A stretch of DNA of 64,000 nt from Paraburkholderia aspalathi (lineage in GTDB: Bacteria; Pseudomonadota; Gammaproteobacteria; Burkholderiales; Burkholderiaceae): positions 17,433 through 81,432 of the forward strand of contig NZ_FPBH01000036.1 in assembly GCF_900116445.1 (NCBI RefSeq). Direction: 5' to 3'. Positions 50,189-58,375 of this stretch are shown in pieces (position 1 is the first letter of the stretch; each line of letters opens with the position of its first letter). A program made the translations under genes and the position numbers. Below the pieces are notes generated by a model, which worked only from the letters and a program-made list of their open reading frames with translations, ran no database searches and was not told where the DNA came from.

Positions 50189-51100
50189 ATGGATCGTTTT
50201 GACACGCTGCAGTTGTTCGTCCGGATCGTCGAGCAGGGCAGTTTCACCAAAGGCGCGAGCATGGTGGACATCCCGCGCGCGACGGCGACCTATGCCATCA
50301 AGGCACTTGAGGCGCGGCTCGGCACACGGCTGCTGGAACGAACGACGCGGCACGTGCGGCCGACACTCGACGGCCAGGCTTTTTACGAGCGCTGCGTGCG
50401 CATCCTGGGCGAGATCGACGATGCGGAGTCGTCGTTCTCGCATCAGACTAGCAACCCGCGTGGCGTATTGAGGCTGGACCTGCATGGCACGCACGCCACA
50501 CGCATCGTGTTGCCGCGCATCGACGAGTTTCGGGCACGCTATCCGGGTATCGAGCTGGTGGTGAGTAGCGGCGATCGCCTCGTCGATCTCGTGCGCGAAG
50601 GTGTCGATTGCGTGATCCGTGGGGGGCGTCCGCGCGACTCGTCGCTGATTGCGCGGCCCGTGGCCGTCGTGCCGCAGATCATTTGCGCGAGTCCCGCCTA
50701 TCTTGAGCGATGGGGTATGCCCGCGACACCGGCTGATCTGGCCTCGCATGAAGCCGTCGGCTTCTTTTCCCAGACGAGCGAGTCCTCCTATGCGATCGAA
50801 CTGCGCATCGAGCGGAAGATCACTGAATTCAAGCTGCGTAGATGGATCTCGGTGGGCGACGCTGAGAATTATGTCGTCTGCGCGTTGCGCGGGGCGGGTC
50901 TGATTCAGCTGCCCCGCTTCCACGTGGAGGACGAGCTTGCCGATGGTCGTCTTGTCGAGGTCCTGCAGGACTGGGAGAGTCCGGGCTTACCTATCAATAT
51001 TCTCTATCCCCAGCACCGGCAGCTCGCTCCGAGGGTCCGCGCTTTCGTGGATTGGGCGAGTCAGGTGTATGCGGCGAAATTCGGCGGTGAGAACGGTTGA
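50189..51100 (+). CDS. LysR family transcriptional regulator
   Basis: Predicted regulator of 303 residues. The HTH (about 1-60) contains LQLFVRIVEQGSFTKGASMV and YAIKALEARLGTRLLERTT; the effector domain has RGVLRLDLHGTHATRIVLP and a typical C-terminal RVRAFVDWASQVYAAKFGGE. It is divergent from the tautomerase gene with 216 bases between, which include a perfect 9-bp inverted repeat. The tautomerase gene is its most likely target. A hairpin follows its stop codon. Confidence 0.86.
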   Translation: MDRFDTLQLFVRIVEQGSFTKGASMVDIPRATATYAIKALEARLGTRLLERTTRHVRPTLDGQAFYERCVRILGEIDDAESSFSHQTSNPRGVLRLDLHGTHATRIVLPRIDEFRARYPGIELVVSSGDRLVDLVREGVDCVIRGGRPRDSSLIARPVAVVPQIICASPAYLERWGMPATPADLASHEAVGFFSQTSESSYAIELRIERKITEFKLRRWISVGDAENYVVCALRGAGLIQLPRFHVEDELADGRLVEVLQDWESPGLPINILYPQHRQLAPRVRAFVDWASQVYAAKFGGENG

Positions 51101-51115
51101 AAGCAAGGTTGGAAG

Positions 51116-51137
51116 AGCCGCCCGCTTTCGGGCGGCT
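51116..51137 (+). terminator. Hairpin after the LysR gene
   Basis: AGCCGCCC (51116-51123), loop GCTTTC, GGGCGGCT (51130-51137): a perfect 8-bp stem 15 bases after the LysR stop, with the same loop as the hairpin at 49653. No T-run. Confidence 0.6.
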
Positions 51138-51187
51138 GAGCATTGGACGGCAGTCGGCCAACTGAAGCCGTCCGCCTTTCTCGGTGG

Positions 51188-51661
51188 TTAGTGGTGCACA
51201 GGAGCCGGCTGTTCGTCCGCGTCGTCTTCTTCGTTTGTCGCGGATTTGGCTGACGCTTGTTTGGCCGGGCTGGGCTTTGTGGCTGCCGGTGTTTCCGTCG
51301 TCGCTATTTGTGACGCCTCTGCGAGAAGGCGCGCTGCACGGCTCGCGGTGATGCGGCTTTGAGGGATGCCCTTCGCATCGAGCGCGATCACCTGGTATAG
51401 CTCACGGTCGCACTCAAGTTCGTGATGATATTGCTCTGCTGTGTCGACGAGCAATTCAAGCATGGTCTGCTGGCGTCGTCTTTCGTCGCTCGTGATGGCA
51501 GGATTCCTACACATCGAGGACGCAAGTGTGATCAATGTGTTGAGTTGGTTCAACTGCCGATTGCAGAGAGCGAAGGTGGAAAGCGCGAGCTTCTCGTACT
51601 GGAGCGCGTCGACTGGCGGGCGTGAAGCGGGTTGGGATTGTTTTGTAGGTTTGTTGCTCAT
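51188..51661 (-). CDS. Hypothetical protein, helical with low-complexity tail
   Basis: A 157-residue protein of unknown function. The core (about 20-120) is mainly helical with QYEKLALSTFALCNRQLNQL and RRRQQTMLELLVDTAEQYHH; the last 35 residues are Ala/Thr/Lys then Glu/Asp-rich. No signal or membrane segment is seen. The ATG at 51661 follows a GGGAGG ribosome site and starts MSNKPTKQ. The frame also stays open upstream to a GTG at 51880, straight through an inverted-repeat element, so a long leader or longer protein is possible. I do not recognise a domain. Confidence 0.6.
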   Translation of the reverse strand: MSNKPTKQSQPASRPPVDALQYEKLALSTFALCNRQLNQLNTLITLASSMCRNPAITSDERRRQQTMLELLVDTAEQYHHELECDRELYQVIALDAKGIPQSRITASRAARLLAEASQIATTETPAATKPSPAKQASAKSATNEEDDADEQPAPVHH

Positions 51662-51737
51662 GGTGCGACCTCCCTGGTACTTCTTTGATCGCCCGACACT
51701 CGCTTGCTTGGGGAAGTGGGTGAGCGGGCACGTGGCG

Positions 51738-51881
51738 GGTTTGGAAGACCGGTGTTCTAACGAGCCGGCGAGCCTTGCGGCTCCCCCACCACAGCCCGCC
51801 CATTGAAGACAACAGACGTGCAGGGGTAGACGCACGACCCGCCTAGGCGGGTGTGCGGTTAGAACAACAGGCTTCCACACC
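51738..51881 (-). repeat. Long inverted-repeat element with nested hairpins (possible structured leader RNA)
   Basis: Arms at 51738-51761 and 51858-51881 are 24-base inverted copies matching at about 20 positions; both contain GTTCTAAC or its complement GTTAGAAC at the inner ends. Inside lie GAGCC/GGCTC (51762-51783) and the 14-base palindrome CCCGCCTAGGCGGG (51838-51851). On the minus strand the whole element would fold as one long stem with branched interior, upstream of the hypothetical gene at 51188-51661. A structured 5' leader or a small mobile-repeat unit both fit. Confidence 0.55.
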
Positions 51882-52296
51882 TGACCGCCGGGTGTTTCCC
51901 AACGGCTTGATGATTATAAATCAAGGCAGCCGCGTAGCGATCAACCAGGCAGGCTAAGTGTTTGCGTTTGGCCGATTGGATAAGGCATCGTCGGCGGCGG
52001 CGGTTGGCGGGTTGGCGTGAACTCGGAGGCCGTAGAGGACGCGGGCGGTTGGTTGGCTCTGCGGTGATAGTGAGCGCGTAGGCGTATCTGGGGTTCGTCA
52101 GTGTCCGAACTTGGCGGTTGATGGAGGTTCATCGGCCTAAGGGACGGTGGACCTCCATCTGATCGCAACCGGTTGAATGACTGCTCTCGGAGAACGCGGA
52201 GGACTGAAGTCGACCCCGAACGGTCTCTCAGATCCCTCCAAAGCAGCCACTCAAACCGATAAAACTCGATCGTCGGTGCAAGTTCTGAAAGTTGGC

Positions 52297-52314
52297 GTCA
52301 GTCTATACTGACGG
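52297..52314 (+). promoter_or_regulatory. Palindrome overlapping a probable -10 box
   Basis: CGTCAGT-CTAT-ACTGACG is a perfect 7-bp inverted repeat that includes the -10-like TATACT (52305-52310), 35 bases before the GTG start at 52345. A repressor bound here would block the promoter. The -35 element is weak. Confidence 0.4.
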
Positions 52315-52344
52315 CCAGTTCGAAAACTCTACTTAGGTGGCCTG

Positions 52345-52905
52345 GTGACGATTACGTCTTTGATCGGTGACGTACAGCGACGTTACATTGAATTTTTCAC
52401 GGCTGCCCGCGACCGCATTTCGGCCTCTGAAGAAAACGTCGCCGCAGAGGTATTAATCGCTCTCAACAACGAACAGATCCCGTATCCGTATCGTTATCTC
52501 AGAGTCGATGTGCTCTCCAAAAACTCCGATGACGCGATCAAGCCATTCGAGTTGGCGCTTGACCCAGACCCAAATTTCGAGGCGACCGCATTCAAGTTTG
52601 GTGGGCTTCAGGTCGCATTTTATCCGTTCAGCTGGAACAGGGCACAAATCGTTTTCGAAAAGGCGATCGCCGATCAGCAGCAGTTGGACCGATTTATTAC
52701 TCGGTGGCTCGACGTTGAAGAAACAGAAGCTCATGCCTATGACAATCTTAGCGGGGCGGCTCATTCCTTCACTCCTGTCGAATCGAATGGCGAGTGGTGG
52801 TACCTGACAGTTGACTTTGGTACGGCGCCGGCGCAAGCAATGATCGAGTTTATCGAAATTCTGGCGTCTCACGGCATGACGCGGATTACCGTAAAGGCTG
52901 GATGA
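52345..52905 (+). CDS. Hypothetical orphan protein
   Basis: A 186-residue protein without recognised domain, signal peptide or membrane segment. It starts with a GTG after TAGGTGG. The C-terminal half has an aromatic cluster, SNGEWWYLTVDFGTAPAQA, then a helix and a final strand GMTRITVKAG. Codon use is less GC-rich than in the catabolic operons, suggesting acquisition. Its small size and standalone location resemble immunity or accessory proteins of toxin loci, but there is no toxin next to it, so this is only a thought. Confidence 0.6.
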   Translation: MTITSLIGDVQRRYIEFFTAARDRISASEENVAAEVLIALNNEQIPYPYRYLRVDVLSKNSDDAIKPFELALDPDPNFEATAFKFGGLQVAFYPFSWNRAQIVFEKAIADQQQLDRFITRWLDVEETEAHAYDNLSGAAHSFTPVESNGEWWYLTVDFGTAPAQAMIEFIEILASHGMTRITVKAG

Positions 52906-52931
52906 CGATCGTCAACGATCTACGCAGCGCG

Positions 52932-52964
52932 GTCGACAGGCCGCTGTTGGCCGACCTCTGCCTG
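52932..52964 (+). repeat. Dispersed degenerate repeat, copy A
   Basis: Begins GTCGACAGGCCGCTGTTGG and ends CTCTGCCTG. It matches the segment at 61691-61723 in about 25 of 33 positions and shares the CCGCTNNTGGCCGA core with copies near 54930 and 63896. It lies in non-coding DNA after the hypothetical gene at 52345. Confidence 0.5.
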
Positions 52965-53021
52965 TTGCCGTCGGCTCTGATCGACCCGAAGGGGGCTCTC
53001 GAGCAGCGGTAAAGCGGCCGT

Positions 53022-53444
53022 TCAATCCACTATCAGCCGCCACGTTTCTTCATCGCAAAGACTCACGGTCTGTCGATTCTCATACCAGCCATTCACCTCC
53101 GGCATGGATGCGATGACGCCTGGAATGCCCTCTGGAAATTCCACGAGGCAGATCGTTTTCCAGCCGTGTGGAATCTCGTCAAACGGTTTGGCATATTGCT
53201 GCGTTACTGCTCTGATGACGAAGCGTGTCCTTGTCTCGGACTTCGGGGCGCGTGTTGGAAAGGCGATGTCGAATGTTCGGCCTATAGGAATATCAGCGTA
53301 GGCAAACGAAACGAGCAGCACTTCGCAGTTTCCTGGCCGTTCCTTTGGAAGTGCTTTTTGGACATGAAACAGGACATCCGGTGACGCTCGACCTTCAACC
53401 ACGAGCACACGTTCGTCCACGGGAACGTCACTTTCCTGCCGCAC
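53022..53444 (-). CDS. Hypothetical protein
   Basis: A 140-residue protein with no signal peptide, membrane segment or recognised domain. It looks mixed alpha/beta: EVLLVSFAYADIPIGRTFDI in the first half and RTRFVIRAVTQQYAKPFDEI in the second. The start at 53444 (MRQESDVPV) has no convincing ribosome site. Another frame on the opposite strand is also open here, so coding status is moderate. It is in the accessory stretch. Confidence 0.5.
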   Translation of the reverse strand: MRQESDVPVDERVLVVEGRASPDVLFHVQKALPKERPGNCEVLLVSFAYADIPIGRTFDIAFPTRAPKSETRTRFVIRAVTQQYAKPFDEIPHGWKTICLVEFPEGIPGVIASMPEVNGWYENRQTVSLCDEETWRLIVD

Positions 53445-53491
53445 GGATGCGCTCCTTACGTGTAGGCTTTATGGGCAACTCTTCACCTGGC

Positions 53492-53540
53492 ATTGTCGAC
53501 GATTCGCGTGGTTGCGTCGAACGTCTCTTCATGGCCGGAC
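53492..53540 (+). repeat. Dispersed degenerate repeat, copy C
   Basis: Starts ATTGTCGACGATTC, an exact 14-base match to 61667-61680, and continues through GTCGAACGTC and ATGGCCG in the same order as that copy. It lies in the 254-base gap between two orphan genes. Confidence 0.5.
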
Positions 53541-53698
53541 ACGGAAGTTCGCCCGGCGCGGCGATCTCCGCAGCCCGCGTCGCGAGGCCTGCTTCCGTAG
53601 TCGACGCGAAGCGGGCTGTCGAATTTCTTGAAATCGGACGCTCACGAGGCCGGTTTCACCTGGCGTTCTGGATAAACCAGAATCGGTGAACGACGATT

Positions 53699-54679
53699 TT
53701 AGTGCGCCCAATTTTGAAGCACTACCTTCCCCGGGTTGGCAAGTCGAAAGGTCTTTGACACTCCGTCGCCGCTGAACCGCAATATGAACTGACCGAACTG
53801 CGCCTGTGCATTCTGCGACCATTGATTTCCGATAGACCCGTAAAGCGCTGAGTTGAGAGAATCTATCTTTCCGTCGGATGCAGCGATGTGCAAGGCAACG
53901 CGTGAGAATGGATGCTCCTCGCCGAACGTATACAGAGGCAAGCGAGCTGCCGCAATTACTGTTTCAGCAAGGCTTGTTTTTTGTTCTCGGGGAGGGCCAA
54001 TAATTTGCTTTGATGTGACATTGACGAAAGTCGATAACTCGCGAGAACATTGCAGCACGAACACCAAGATCTCCCAAATTAATGTGGTGATCGAAAATAT
54101 TTCTTGGTTCAGGTGGAAAATATTGTTCGGCCCCACGGTACCTTGCGCAACACCTTCAAAGAAATAACCGTGAAAACAACTGTATTCTGTTCCGTGTAAA
54201 TATTCTAAAGTGTACGGTCGGATTCTGGACTGCTGGTGTTTGATTGCGTTCGCAGCGGCTGCGACGAAACGTTTGTGAGACTTGATGGATTTATCTAGCT
54301 GTTTGTAGGCTGGATTCTTGTCTCTGAGCGTTTTAGATTTGAAAAATCCACTGGCGATCGAGTCGATGTCGTCTACATGCTCAGCGGCAGCGTAGAGCGC
54401 AAGTTCGACGTAATCGATGACTTCTTCCAAGAGATCGCCTGCGCCTTCTAGAGAACGCAACGTGTGACCGACGTCGAAATAGGTTTCGAGGCGATGGCAC
54501 AGTCGAAGCACTTTGCTACACACTCTCGCGATGGAAACGTTATAGATCCCGAGCGGCATGCGCAAACCGTTTCCGTGATGATGGCATCCTTCCTCGGAGG
54601 TGAGGGCCAGCGGTGTGTGCGCGTCGAGGTTAGACCCTGCGTTTTCCGCAATATCGACAACAAACGAGGGCTTACTCAT
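53699..54679 (-). CDS. Orphan protein of unknown function, probably acquired
   Basis: A 326-residue protein without a recognised domain. The N-terminal half is helical with DVGHTLRSLEGAGDLLEEVI and KQLDKSIKSHKRFVAAAANA; a hydrophobic segment (TTLIWEILVFVLQCSREL) lies near residue 210, possibly buried rather than membrane-spanning. Codon use and base composition are clearly lower in GC than the catabolic operons. The start at 54679 (MSKPSFVVDI) is plausible. It stands alone, so it could be a defence, phage or plasmid remnant gene; nothing here proves that. Confidence 0.62.
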   Translation of the reverse strand: MSKPSFVVDIAENAGSNLDAHTPLALTSEEGCHHHGNGLRMPLGIYNVSIARVCSKVLRLCHRLETYFDVGHTLRSLEGAGDLLEEVIDYVELALYAAAEHVDDIDSIASGFFKSKTLRDKNPAYKQLDKSIKSHKRFVAAAANAIKHQQSRIRPYTLEYLHGTEYSCFHGYFFEGVAQGTVGPNNIFHLNQEIFSITTLIWEILVFVLQCSRELSTFVNVTSKQIIGPPREQKTSLAETVIAAARLPLYTFGEEHPFSRVALHIAASDGKIDSLNSALYGSIGNQWSQNAQAQFGQFILRFSGDGVSKTFRLANPGKVVLQNWAH

Positions 54680-55174
54680 TATTGTAGGTTCGCGGTTGCA
54701 TCGCCATTTGACGGATATCGATCGGTGGGCCGAAATTTACACGATTGAATTGATGGATTCAGTTGCGAGACTAATAATCCGCATTCGTCGAACATCTCTG
54801 GAGTTCGTCAGCGGAATCAGTATCGCACGCTTCGACTGGCGATCGCGCTCGACATGCCCGGGTTCCCGTAATCTGTTGGGCTCGGGTGTGCGCAAGGAAT
54901 TGTCGGCGATCTGGGCGACGATGCCGACCGACCGCTTGTGGCCGAACTCGGCCCGACACCTGATCGGCTCAGGACAACCCGCAACGGACCGTCGGACAGA
55001 TGCGATCAGATCGGCTTTTGAAGGGTCGCGTCTGCCGCAGCTCCGATTGGCGGAGCGCGCCGCTGCGCCAGCGAAAGCCGGGTGCCGGGTGCCGGGCGGC
55101 CTGCGCACCAAAGCGGCAAGCGTCGTCGTACCGATGTCGCTGCCACCTTTCCCCTGAAGCCGTGTCCCGTCCGC
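54680..55174. other. Gene-poor region with one repeat copy
   Basis: A 495-base gap. Overlapping frames on both strands are open for up to about 185 codons but none has a ribosome site or a protein-like sequence I trust. A copy of the dispersed repeat core (GACCGCTTGTGGCCGA) lies at 54930-54945. The AT-rich part near 54680-54790 probably carries the promoter of the minus-strand orphan gene. Confidence 0.4.
54930..54945 (+). repeat. Dispersed degenerate repeat, copy D
   Basis: GACCGCTTGTGGCCGA matches GACCGCTCCTGGCCGA at 63896-63911 in 14 of 16 positions, with the shared CCGCTNNTGGCCGA core. Non-coding location. Confidence 0.45.
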
Positions 55175-55744
55175 CTAACGGAATCCGTAGGCGAGCACCT
55201 TTTTGCCCTCGAAACTGATTTGCACCGCTTCGGAGCATGGGTTCCCACACGTGCCATCGACGGTGGGAGGCGCAGCAGCGAAGGGGACCGTCTCACTGGT
55301 CATTTCGCCGATCACCAGTGTCGCATCCGACGAGATAACGATATTCACGACGAGCACCACGCCTGCGGGACTCGCTTTCGTGCCGTAGTTGATCGTCATC
55401 GTTCCCGTGCAATCGCTGTTCACGTTGTAGGTGCCGAACTGAACGGAGTTGAAGGCGCCGCCCGACTTTGGCAAGCCGCCGATATTGCCCGCATCGTTTC
55501 GCGTGAAGTTGCCGTTGGCATCGAAGTTGACGACGGCGACATCGTTGAGCAGCAGCCGAGACTTTGCGTAGTGAACCGCACCATCCGTGCCGATGATGCC
55601 GAGTATTTCGCCTTGAGCGCTGAATCCATACAGGCCTCTCAGCGTTTCGTTGGAACAGGTGGGGTCTTTGGCATGCGCCGCACCGCTCAACGACAGAAGG
55701 GTGGCCGCAACGGCCGCCGCGCAGGTCAAACTTTTGCTTTTCAT
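55175..55744 (-). CDS. Secreted hypothetical protein
   Basis: A 189-residue exported protein. The signal peptide (MKSKSLTCAAAVAATLLSLS ending GAAHA) precedes a Cys-containing mature part with CSNETLRGLYGFSAQGEILG, a long beta-rich centre (NDAGNIGGLPKSGGAFNSVQ) and a C-terminal CGNPCSEAV. The family looks like the small secreted proteins common in Burkholderia, function unknown. The ATG at 55744 is chosen since AAGGAG is 6 bases upstream; an ATG at 55750 lies directly against the ribosome site. Confidence 0.7.
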   Translation of the reverse strand: MKSKSLTCAAAVAATLLSLSGAAHAKDPTCSNETLRGLYGFSAQGEILGIIGTDGAVHYAKSRLLLNDVAVVNFDANGNFTRNDAGNIGGLPKSGGAFNSVQFGTYNVNSDCTGTMTINYGTKASPAGVVLVVNIVISSDATLVIGEMTSETVPFAAAPPTVDGTCGNPCSEAVQISFEGKKVLAYGFR

Positions 55745-56324
55745 GTTCATCTCCTTGTCACCGACCACGGGCGCTTCGCAGGGTGTGCGTGATGTCAAGG
55801 CGCTTGCGCAGGCACAAAGCGTCCGGCAGAGGCTGGCCAGCGGCGGCGCACCGCGCCGCTTACGTTGACCTGTTTCATTGTGGTCAGAAGCGCGAGCCTG
55901 TGCCATCGACAGAACATGAAGAAATCGTTAACCATGCGTCGACGGTATGTGGCAAAAGTCACGCGAAACACGCAGGGCGGCGCACATCGCCCTAGTCGCC
56001 CGCGCCAATCCCCGACCCGCGAGTGAGGCGGGCGTGGAGACGATGGAACGCGCTTCGTCAGGTACCGGACCTGCTCGCTTGACGGCAGCACTCGTAAGTG
56101 GCCGTCATGTTTCCGCTCGGCCTCAGCCTCGTAGAAGATGCGCAAGTTTGTTCGAACATTTGGAATAGACGAGGTATCGGACGCTCGCGCTGATAATTCG
56201 AAAGGCTTATCGTGGGCCATCCCGCCTGACGCGGTCGGCCGTAGCCGACCCTGAGCGGTCTGTGGGATTTGTCCCGAGCGGACATTCACGTGCTACGGTG
56301 CGGCGCACTGACACTGTGTGATGC
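55745..56324. other. Intergenic region without supported genes
   Basis: A 580-base interval. A 164-codon minus-strand frame (55795-56289) is open but has Arg/Pro/Ser-rich shadow-like composition and no ribosome site. The part near 56220-56290 carries words (GAGCGGACATTCACG) resembling repeat debris seen at 61840-61880. The promoter of the secreted protein should be in 55750-55950. Confidence 0.4.
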
Positions 56325-56594
56325 CTATTTTTTGCCCCACTGAAGCAGAGTGCCCAGCTTCATGCTGAGAGGAACCTTCGGCGGCCCGTTCCTCGCCAGT
56401 TTATCCATGGTCTCTTTGATCGGTAGTGCCCGTATCAGGAAGGCTTCCAGTTGCTTGTTCAGACCGCGAATCCAGACCCCACTATCTTGCTTGTCCAGAG
56501 AGTCAATCAATTTGTCGCGGAGCGGGTCTGCTTGGAAGTGAAAGGTTGTGTTATCGCGCAGAATACCGACCTCTTTGCATGGGATTGACTACTT
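56325..56594 (-). pseudogene. Fragment of an unrecognised gene
   Basis: An open stretch of about 89 codons, from after a TAG near 56594 to a TAG at 56322-56324. An internal ATG at 56510 gives a 61-residue product. The sequence before it (KEVGILRDNTTFHFQADPLR) continues in frame without a start codon, so a larger protein has lost its beginning. The remaining part is helical and basic, with GLNKQLEAFLIRALPIKETM and a short end LLQWGKK. It is probably a remnant of an acquired gene; a short active gene is not excluded. Confidence 0.35.
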
Positions 56595-56711
56595 GAGAAA
56601 CCAACGGTATTTTTTCTGATGGGGCGTCACGCCCCCTGCGCCGCCTCACAGTTCTTTTCGATTCCGTGCCGGCTGTGGAGGCTCATCGGCACGGATACTC
56701 GGACCGAAGCC

Positions 56712-57449
56712 ATGCGTATCTACTTCCAGAACGCGTCTATCCCGACGCGGGCCGCCAATCGGCTTAAATTCCGCCTTTCGCTAAAGGAATCCCAGGCGCG
56801 ACAGGTAACCTCCGAAGTCTTCGGCTATAGAGACTGGACCGACCTCCACCGCGACCTGGGCAGCAAAGCGGCTTCCGCGCTCGACGAGGCGTGTGACAGC
56901 GTGACACTAACCGAGAGACGCGTATATCAGGCGTCGCAATTGCTCGCATCGTCAGTTGATCTTCACGGTGAATCCGCCGACGAATTTGTTCGATGGTGGC
57001 AACCATCGTCCGCACATGCGCACGAAGAGGGCCCGAACCCGACAGAAGCGCCGTTTGCCGGCTCAAAGGAAGATCTGAGTTTTCAGGAGGCGCTGAGCAC
57101 ATTGGCTCACGCCGCGGACCGTCCCGTTGGCCACTTCGAACAAGCGCTCATGACTGGCATACACAGAACGGAAAACGAAAGCTCGCTGAGGTTTGTAGAA
57201 TCGATTGCTGATGAGTTGCTAAGCGGCAACCGAAAGCAAGAACCCGAAGTGGCTCGTCACCTCCTTGAGGCTCTGGCCTCGCGAGGGCTCCCTAGGTCAA
57301 TACTTAACCTGGCGGTGAGTTTGACGCTTGGCGATGGTGGGCCTAAAGACGAAAACAGGGCCACGGAGCTGCTCGGGCGGTTGGCTGAATCTGCTTCAAC
57401 TCCCGATGATCTGAAGCGGATTGCCGAATCGCGCTTAGGCACCGCCTAA
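56712..57449 (+). CDS. Glyoxalase_8-like/Sel1-like hypothetical protein
   Basis: A 245-residue cytoplasmic protein. The N-terminal 50 residues (RLSLKESQARQVTSEVFGYR with DWTDLH) resemble the short helical domain named in some databases as a glyoxalase-superfamily N-terminal region, where SxSQALE..GYRDWN is typical. The C-terminal part, RSILNLAVSLTLGDGGPKDE followed by NRATELLGRLA, resembles a Sel1 repeat. The frame is open from 56619; the ATG at 56712 gives the domain start. It stands alone in the accessory stretch and its role is unknown. Confidence 0.6.
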   Translation: MRIYFQNASIPTRAANRLKFRLSLKESQARQVTSEVFGYRDWTDLHRDLGSKAASALDEACDSVTLTERRVYQASQLLASSVDLHGESADEFVRWWQPSSAHAHEEGPNPTEAPFAGSKEDLSFQEALSTLAHAADRPVGHFEQALMTGIHRTENESSLRFVESIADELLSGNRKQEPEVARHLLEALASRGLPRSILNLAVSLTLGDGGPKDENRATELLGRLAESASTPDDLKRIAESRLGTA

Positions 57450-57760
57450 GCACTCGAAGGTCCCGTCAGGCTCGTCATAGTTTCGACCTACAATCGCCAG
57501 CGGGGAACGACTTCGCCAGCACCGCCGGACGGCTGAACAGATTGCAGGCAGCTATGCCATCGACACTGGTTGCCAGATAGAGCGCATAGTTGTGCGATTG
57601 CAATCGAGCCCCAAGGGTTTGTACTCGTTACGTCTCCTCCATGTCTCCATTGATATGAATTGAGCCCGCCACAAAGCGGGTATTTTTTCGCCCAAACGTT
57701 CTTTCCTTTCTTCGCGAACGTGCTACCTTCGATGCTCACCCCGGTCGGCTTCAGGAAACC
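57450..57760. other. Intergenic region with a terminator
   Basis: A 311-base gap. It contains a Rho-independent terminator at 57665-57687. A plus-strand frame just before it (ending SLRLLHVSIDMN) and an 83-codon minus-strand frame (57488-57739) are both open; neither has a start context I trust. A short decayed gene ahead of the terminator is possible. Confidence 0.4.
57665..57687 (+). terminator. Rho-independent terminator
   Basis: CCCGC (57665-57669), loop CACAAA, GCGGG (57676-57680), then TATTTTTT. This is the clearest stem-plus-T-run in the window and faces the plus strand, although no intact gene ends close to it; the nearest stop is at 57449. Confidence 0.7.
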
Positions 57761-58105
57761 ATGCCCTGCGAAGCGTGCCAGAAATTGTTGGTTGGCGATT
57801 CAGACGGTTCCCACGATGGGCTGCTGACATATCGCAACCCAGCAATTCTTCGCCCCTTCGGCCGACCGCCGGTTGTTCTACATCGCTATCGCTGCAAGCA
57901 CTGTGGCTTCAACTGGATACACGAAACAGATCCGCTAGAACGCGGTAGATCCGAGTGGATCTGTCTGTACGAGGCACCCAATATTCTCATTCCCGCGACA
58001 GTAGACCGCTCTTCGCGATTGTCGGCCAGTGAGCACTCAAACCCTTCAGGTAACACAGAAAGGCAGCCGGCGCGCTCCGGGAATTGGCTCCGACGTTTCT
58101 CCTGA
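57761..58105 (+). CDS. Hypothetical zinc-ribbon-like protein
   Basis: A 114-residue protein with CEAC near the start (MPCEACQKLL) and CKHC about 40 residues later (HRYRCKHCGFNWIHE), a spacing that fits a zinc ribbon. The last 40 residues are Ser/Arg-rich and look disordered. CAGGAAACC precedes the ATG. No signal peptide is present. It may bind nucleic acid or be a small regulatory protein; no function can be assigned. The overlap with opposite open frames lowers confidence slightly. Confidence 0.6.
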   Translation: MPCEACQKLLVGDSDGSHDGLLTYRNPAILRPFGRPPVVLHRYRCKHCGFNWIHETDPLERGRSEWICLYEAPNILIPATVDRSSRLSASEHSNPSGNTERQPARSGNWLRRFS

Positions 58106-58375
58106 GCCAGCAAGGTACAGCGAGCAATAGGGCCCGGTTTCTAGCGCAAGCGGCACAAGACTGGCCAATCTGAGCGTCCGGCCGATCCAACTAATTAGCG
58201 TCATCAATCGGTCACAACCCTCACGCAGTATTACCGCCAGCCTTCAAATGGCCGACGATCTGCGCGCGAGTCCGTCCTTGTCCGATGCAAACATCCGGGC
58301 GAGCAAGACAAGCGAGGACAAGACTCAGCGCCATACGCGCTCGACAAGAACCATGCCCACTCAAGGAAAGACATC

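Larger units (their letters stand above)
51662..52344. other. Gene-poor region with a large inverted-repeat element
   Basis: A 683-base interval between divergent orphan genes. It holds the inverted-repeat element at 51738-51881 and an 8-bp inverted repeat, ATGGAGGT (52121-52128) with ACCTCCAT (52151-52158). A 75-codon Pro-rich minus-strand frame (51941-52168) is open, but I do not support it as a gene. The last 50 bases hold a probable promoter for the gene at 52345. Confidence 0.5.

Noticed and set aside
51738..51881. Retron msr-msd interpretation of the inverted-repeat element
   Set aside because: No reverse transcriptase gene is present nearby, so the inverted arms alone do not justify it.
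51941..52168. 75-codon Pro-rich minus-strand frame as a small gene
   Set aside because: Plausible-looking ATG but no ribosome site or recognised family; kept only as a note in the gap description.
54600..55157. 185-codon plus-strand frame as a gene
   Set aside because: Overlaps the start of the minus-strand orphan gene, contains repeat sequence, and lacks a start context.
55795..56289. 164-codon minus-strand frame as a gene
   Set aside because: Composition unlike a folded protein, no ribosome site, and overlaps the presumed promoter of the secreted protein gene.
57488..57739. 83-codon minus-strand frame as a gene
   Set aside because: Runs against the terminator region and has no convincing ribosome site; could be a remnant, but not supported.
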